This document shows positions 63,401 to 64,000 of a stretch of 64,000 nucleotides of DNA, piece by piece. The stretch is taken from contig CANRKO010000012.1 in NCBI GenBank assembly GCA_947631235.1, positions 1-64,000 on the forward strand. The letters are read 5' to 3'. The position numbers were made by a program, and so were the translations under genes. Within the stretch, counting starts at the first letter, position 1. Each line of letters starts with the position of its first letter. This stretch comes from an uncultured Clostridia bacterium (lineage in GTDB: Bacteria > Bacillota > Clostridia > UBA1381). The notes beneath the pieces were generated by a model, which saw only the letters and a list, made by a program, of their open reading frames with translations, ran no database searches and was not told the origin of the DNA.

Positions 63401-64000
63401 AGATACGGCGTATCGGAATTGTTTGTGATTTCGTAAGCAAATACCTTATTGTCAAAGGTTGTGAAGAATTTAGCGTCGCTGCCTGTAGGTTCGCTTGACG
63501 GGTCAATCTTAATATGGTCGATATACGGCTCATAAGGCTTAGCGGCGTCACTTTCGTTATAAACCACATAAGCTTTGCTGTATACTTTACCCGACGCTGT
63601 TGTATGTCTGATTGATATATCAAAGCGTTCCTTTTGGGTTGTCATTGCAAACTCTGTGTCCGCATCGTTTTCGACCTCAACACCATTGATCGTTATAACA
63701 ATCTCGTCGTCCGAGTTGACCGAGGTATGTACCATAATCGGAATTACATCGGTTTCGTCAGCTACCGTGAAGGTTTGTACCGGCACGCTGCTGAAGTTAT
63801 CGTTTGTGTTAATGGTACCCCTAAGTTCGTCTCCGGCGCTCTCTTTAAGTATTGTTAATGAGTATCGCTGTAATGTTGAGCCGTTACGTACGGTTATAAT
63901 GTTTACAGTCTTGCTGTCATCGTCATTGAGAGGTATTACGCCTACGCCGCTTACAATAGCGTCCTTAGCCGCAGCCGACGCACTGATTGAAACCTCCGTC
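60463..64000 (-). CDS. P1: cadherin-like repeat protein with acidic linker and split dockerin, 5' end outside the window
   Basis: The frame is open from the right edge to the stop at 60463, about 1179 residues; the first in-frame start-like codon (GTG at 63786) is internal. At least six cadherin-like beta-sandwich repeats of ~90-100 residues fill the first ~700 residues, each with a FNPEKYDYAI-type entry and a YKLTVHRD-type exit. A carboxypeptidase regulatory-like domain (TVTGNVLSVAAENHIATIKL) follows. Then PGNVTDYDDSEELVNYADIN resembles a first dockerin helix with an enlarged loop. About 200 residues of Asp/Glu/Pro-rich linker lie before the second canonical loop CDFDKDGSITTRDLIYAGMN near the C-terminus. 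The protein is exported by inference. A strong terminator separates it from P2. Confidence 0.8.
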   Translation of the reverse strand, partial: TEVSISASAAAKDAIVSGVGVIPLNDDDSKTVNIITVRNGSTLQRYSLTILKESAGDELRGTINTNDNFSSVPVQTFTVADETDVIPIMVHTSVNSDDEIVITINGVEVENDADTEFAMTTQKERFDISIRHTTASGKVYSKAYVVYNESDAAKPYEPYIDHIKIDPSSEPTGSDAKFFTTFDNKVFAYEITNNSDTPYLYASSEDDEAYIELFDEELNDYALIDGLGSYIAENIGESGKAVFKFRVTKFASSGYELVNEYEVTVYNTDAPILKNLWTENAIMKKSFDPLTREYDVLIGPQTEQFTVFTEHTYEDKGIEIISMNIDDEEYVSGKTRQFTDLSLDQDEFTVNVKVSVDGEEGIYVLHVIRSEDLLADVFIKNLEIYDETDTEETGEKDGLYELTPDFESEKATYSTTISYTDNSLTLTVTAFKSGNDDSDKNDVLYAKLSDGTEIPLTSGVETEIVLPETFILTDNATEVISIFITEADTKEVGEYKLTVHRDSRADGVSRLASLETDKGEWSDTFNPEKYDYAIKINPNENEITVSAVAENLYDDVVMTYNGVSTAAVPSEMSHTFTLMNEKESLIFVTVGFEEDGTAFTYVLKILRENTATLNNLIARDAESNEYELLDQYLAPTTFNGKVSSYNILIDPLAAEIEFELITGEYKPTLTMRKDDESEIKRTSTDTTALTFNMAHTFELALSQKTFDFEFTVESTVDGEKKIGKYYVTVTRDTDEEEAIMQSTVTGNVLSVAAENHIATIKLYDKVAEEYVPIDEDGHMETQSSVTGKFEIPLLNEGIYDVVFERDGYLNYRIENVVAEKTFIPATYYFKLVRIQPGNVTDYDDSEELVNYADINLINIFLYNQIFYSYQGRIVNDGDTINEPVVYKELAENIALEQDERDKLNDAVEKDTAEQTAPNTDEPQQDNSEPVVPEGDSSIEGPGIGEPSIGDPSIEEPDVKEPEADNDAPTEGENKTDDVVDEPNDGDADENTPEGGEPNDTETVPDDTEVPGGETAIDDSAQTPDNSDAQSEEEVIGGDAENESEPEPEADSGADSTDSIDRADDTDSADSADGDVHELESAVDAATDYVEYTFGPEDNPSGAYYVNSRNQRIVLWINFVGGRIYREDCDFDKDGSITTRDLIYAGMNMSKTTVIFDNQPSSTYGTKAANKNVVKLQAI

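Noticed and set aside
1-64000. tRNA or rRNA genes
   Set aside because: No cloverleaf with a T-arm GGTTCGAATC-type sequence or rRNA segment was seen in the few intergenic gaps; a dedicated scan was not possible.

Overview
The window looks like a chromosomal segment of a Gram-positive gut or rumen-type Clostridia (Bacillota) member. The evidence is a T-box leader, sigma-A-type promoters (TTGACA-17-TATAAT), strong AGGAGG ribosome sites, SLH surface proteins, the mltG-trmR-U32 peptidase neighbourhood, and plant pectin side-chain catabolism. The enzyme set and the SLH surface proteins recall specialised pectin degraders such as Monoglobus, but that is only a guess. No rRNA, tRNA, CRISPR array, transposase or prophage module was seen.

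Layout. (1) 1-12 kb: two paralogous secreted multi-domain proteins face each other tail to tail. One is truncated at the left edge (+ strand); the other has 2717 residues (- strand). Their 3' ends carry near-identical ~58-bp inverted repeats that contain the terminators. Between the repeats sit an Amidase_6 protein and a type I toxin-antitoxin-like locus. (2) 12-16 kb: a 1334-residue secreted SGNH/CE12 rhamnogalacturonan acetylesterase-like protein. (3) 16-19.5 kb: mltG and trmR, then a convergent U32-family tRNA hydroxylation gene. (4) 19.7-24.9 kb: a carbohydrate ABC importer (two permeases and a binding lipoprotein, no ATPase) beside a GH53 endo-galactanase. (5) 25-32.9 kb: argS with a small four-Cys protein; rsmA/ksgA with an XRE regulator; and an isoleucine T-box operon in which a secreted stalk-domain protein precedes ileS. 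(6) 33-64 kb: seven consecutive very large exported proteins, all on the - strand.

The 33-64 kb block is the most unusual part. In transcription order it holds: an edge-truncated cadherin-like repeat protein with a split dockerin (P1); three proteins (P2, P3, P4) with an N-terminal cohesin-like beta-sandwich candidate, a shared module here called the GNSP module, and a C-terminal dockerin or degenerate dockerin; P5, with the same N-terminal domain but an SLH anchor; P6, with tandem MBG-type repeats, a short GNSP module and a canonical dockerin; and P7, with three beta-helix carbohydrate-binding-like regions, many cadherin/DUF5018-like repeats and an SLH anchor. No catalytic domain was recognised in any of them. 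I infer a non-enzymatic surface assembly that could link S-layer-anchored scaffolds to dockerin-bearing fibres and to pectic polysaccharide.

How the parts may fit together: the surface block and the 1-12 kb proteins would bind plant polysaccharide, the CE12-like esterase would deacetylate rhamnogalacturonan, GH53 would cut galactan side chains, and the importer would take up the oligosaccharides. Housekeeping genes are interspersed. Intergenic spaces hold a family of palindromic, MITE-like repeats. Protein names P1-P7 are local labels used in this answer.
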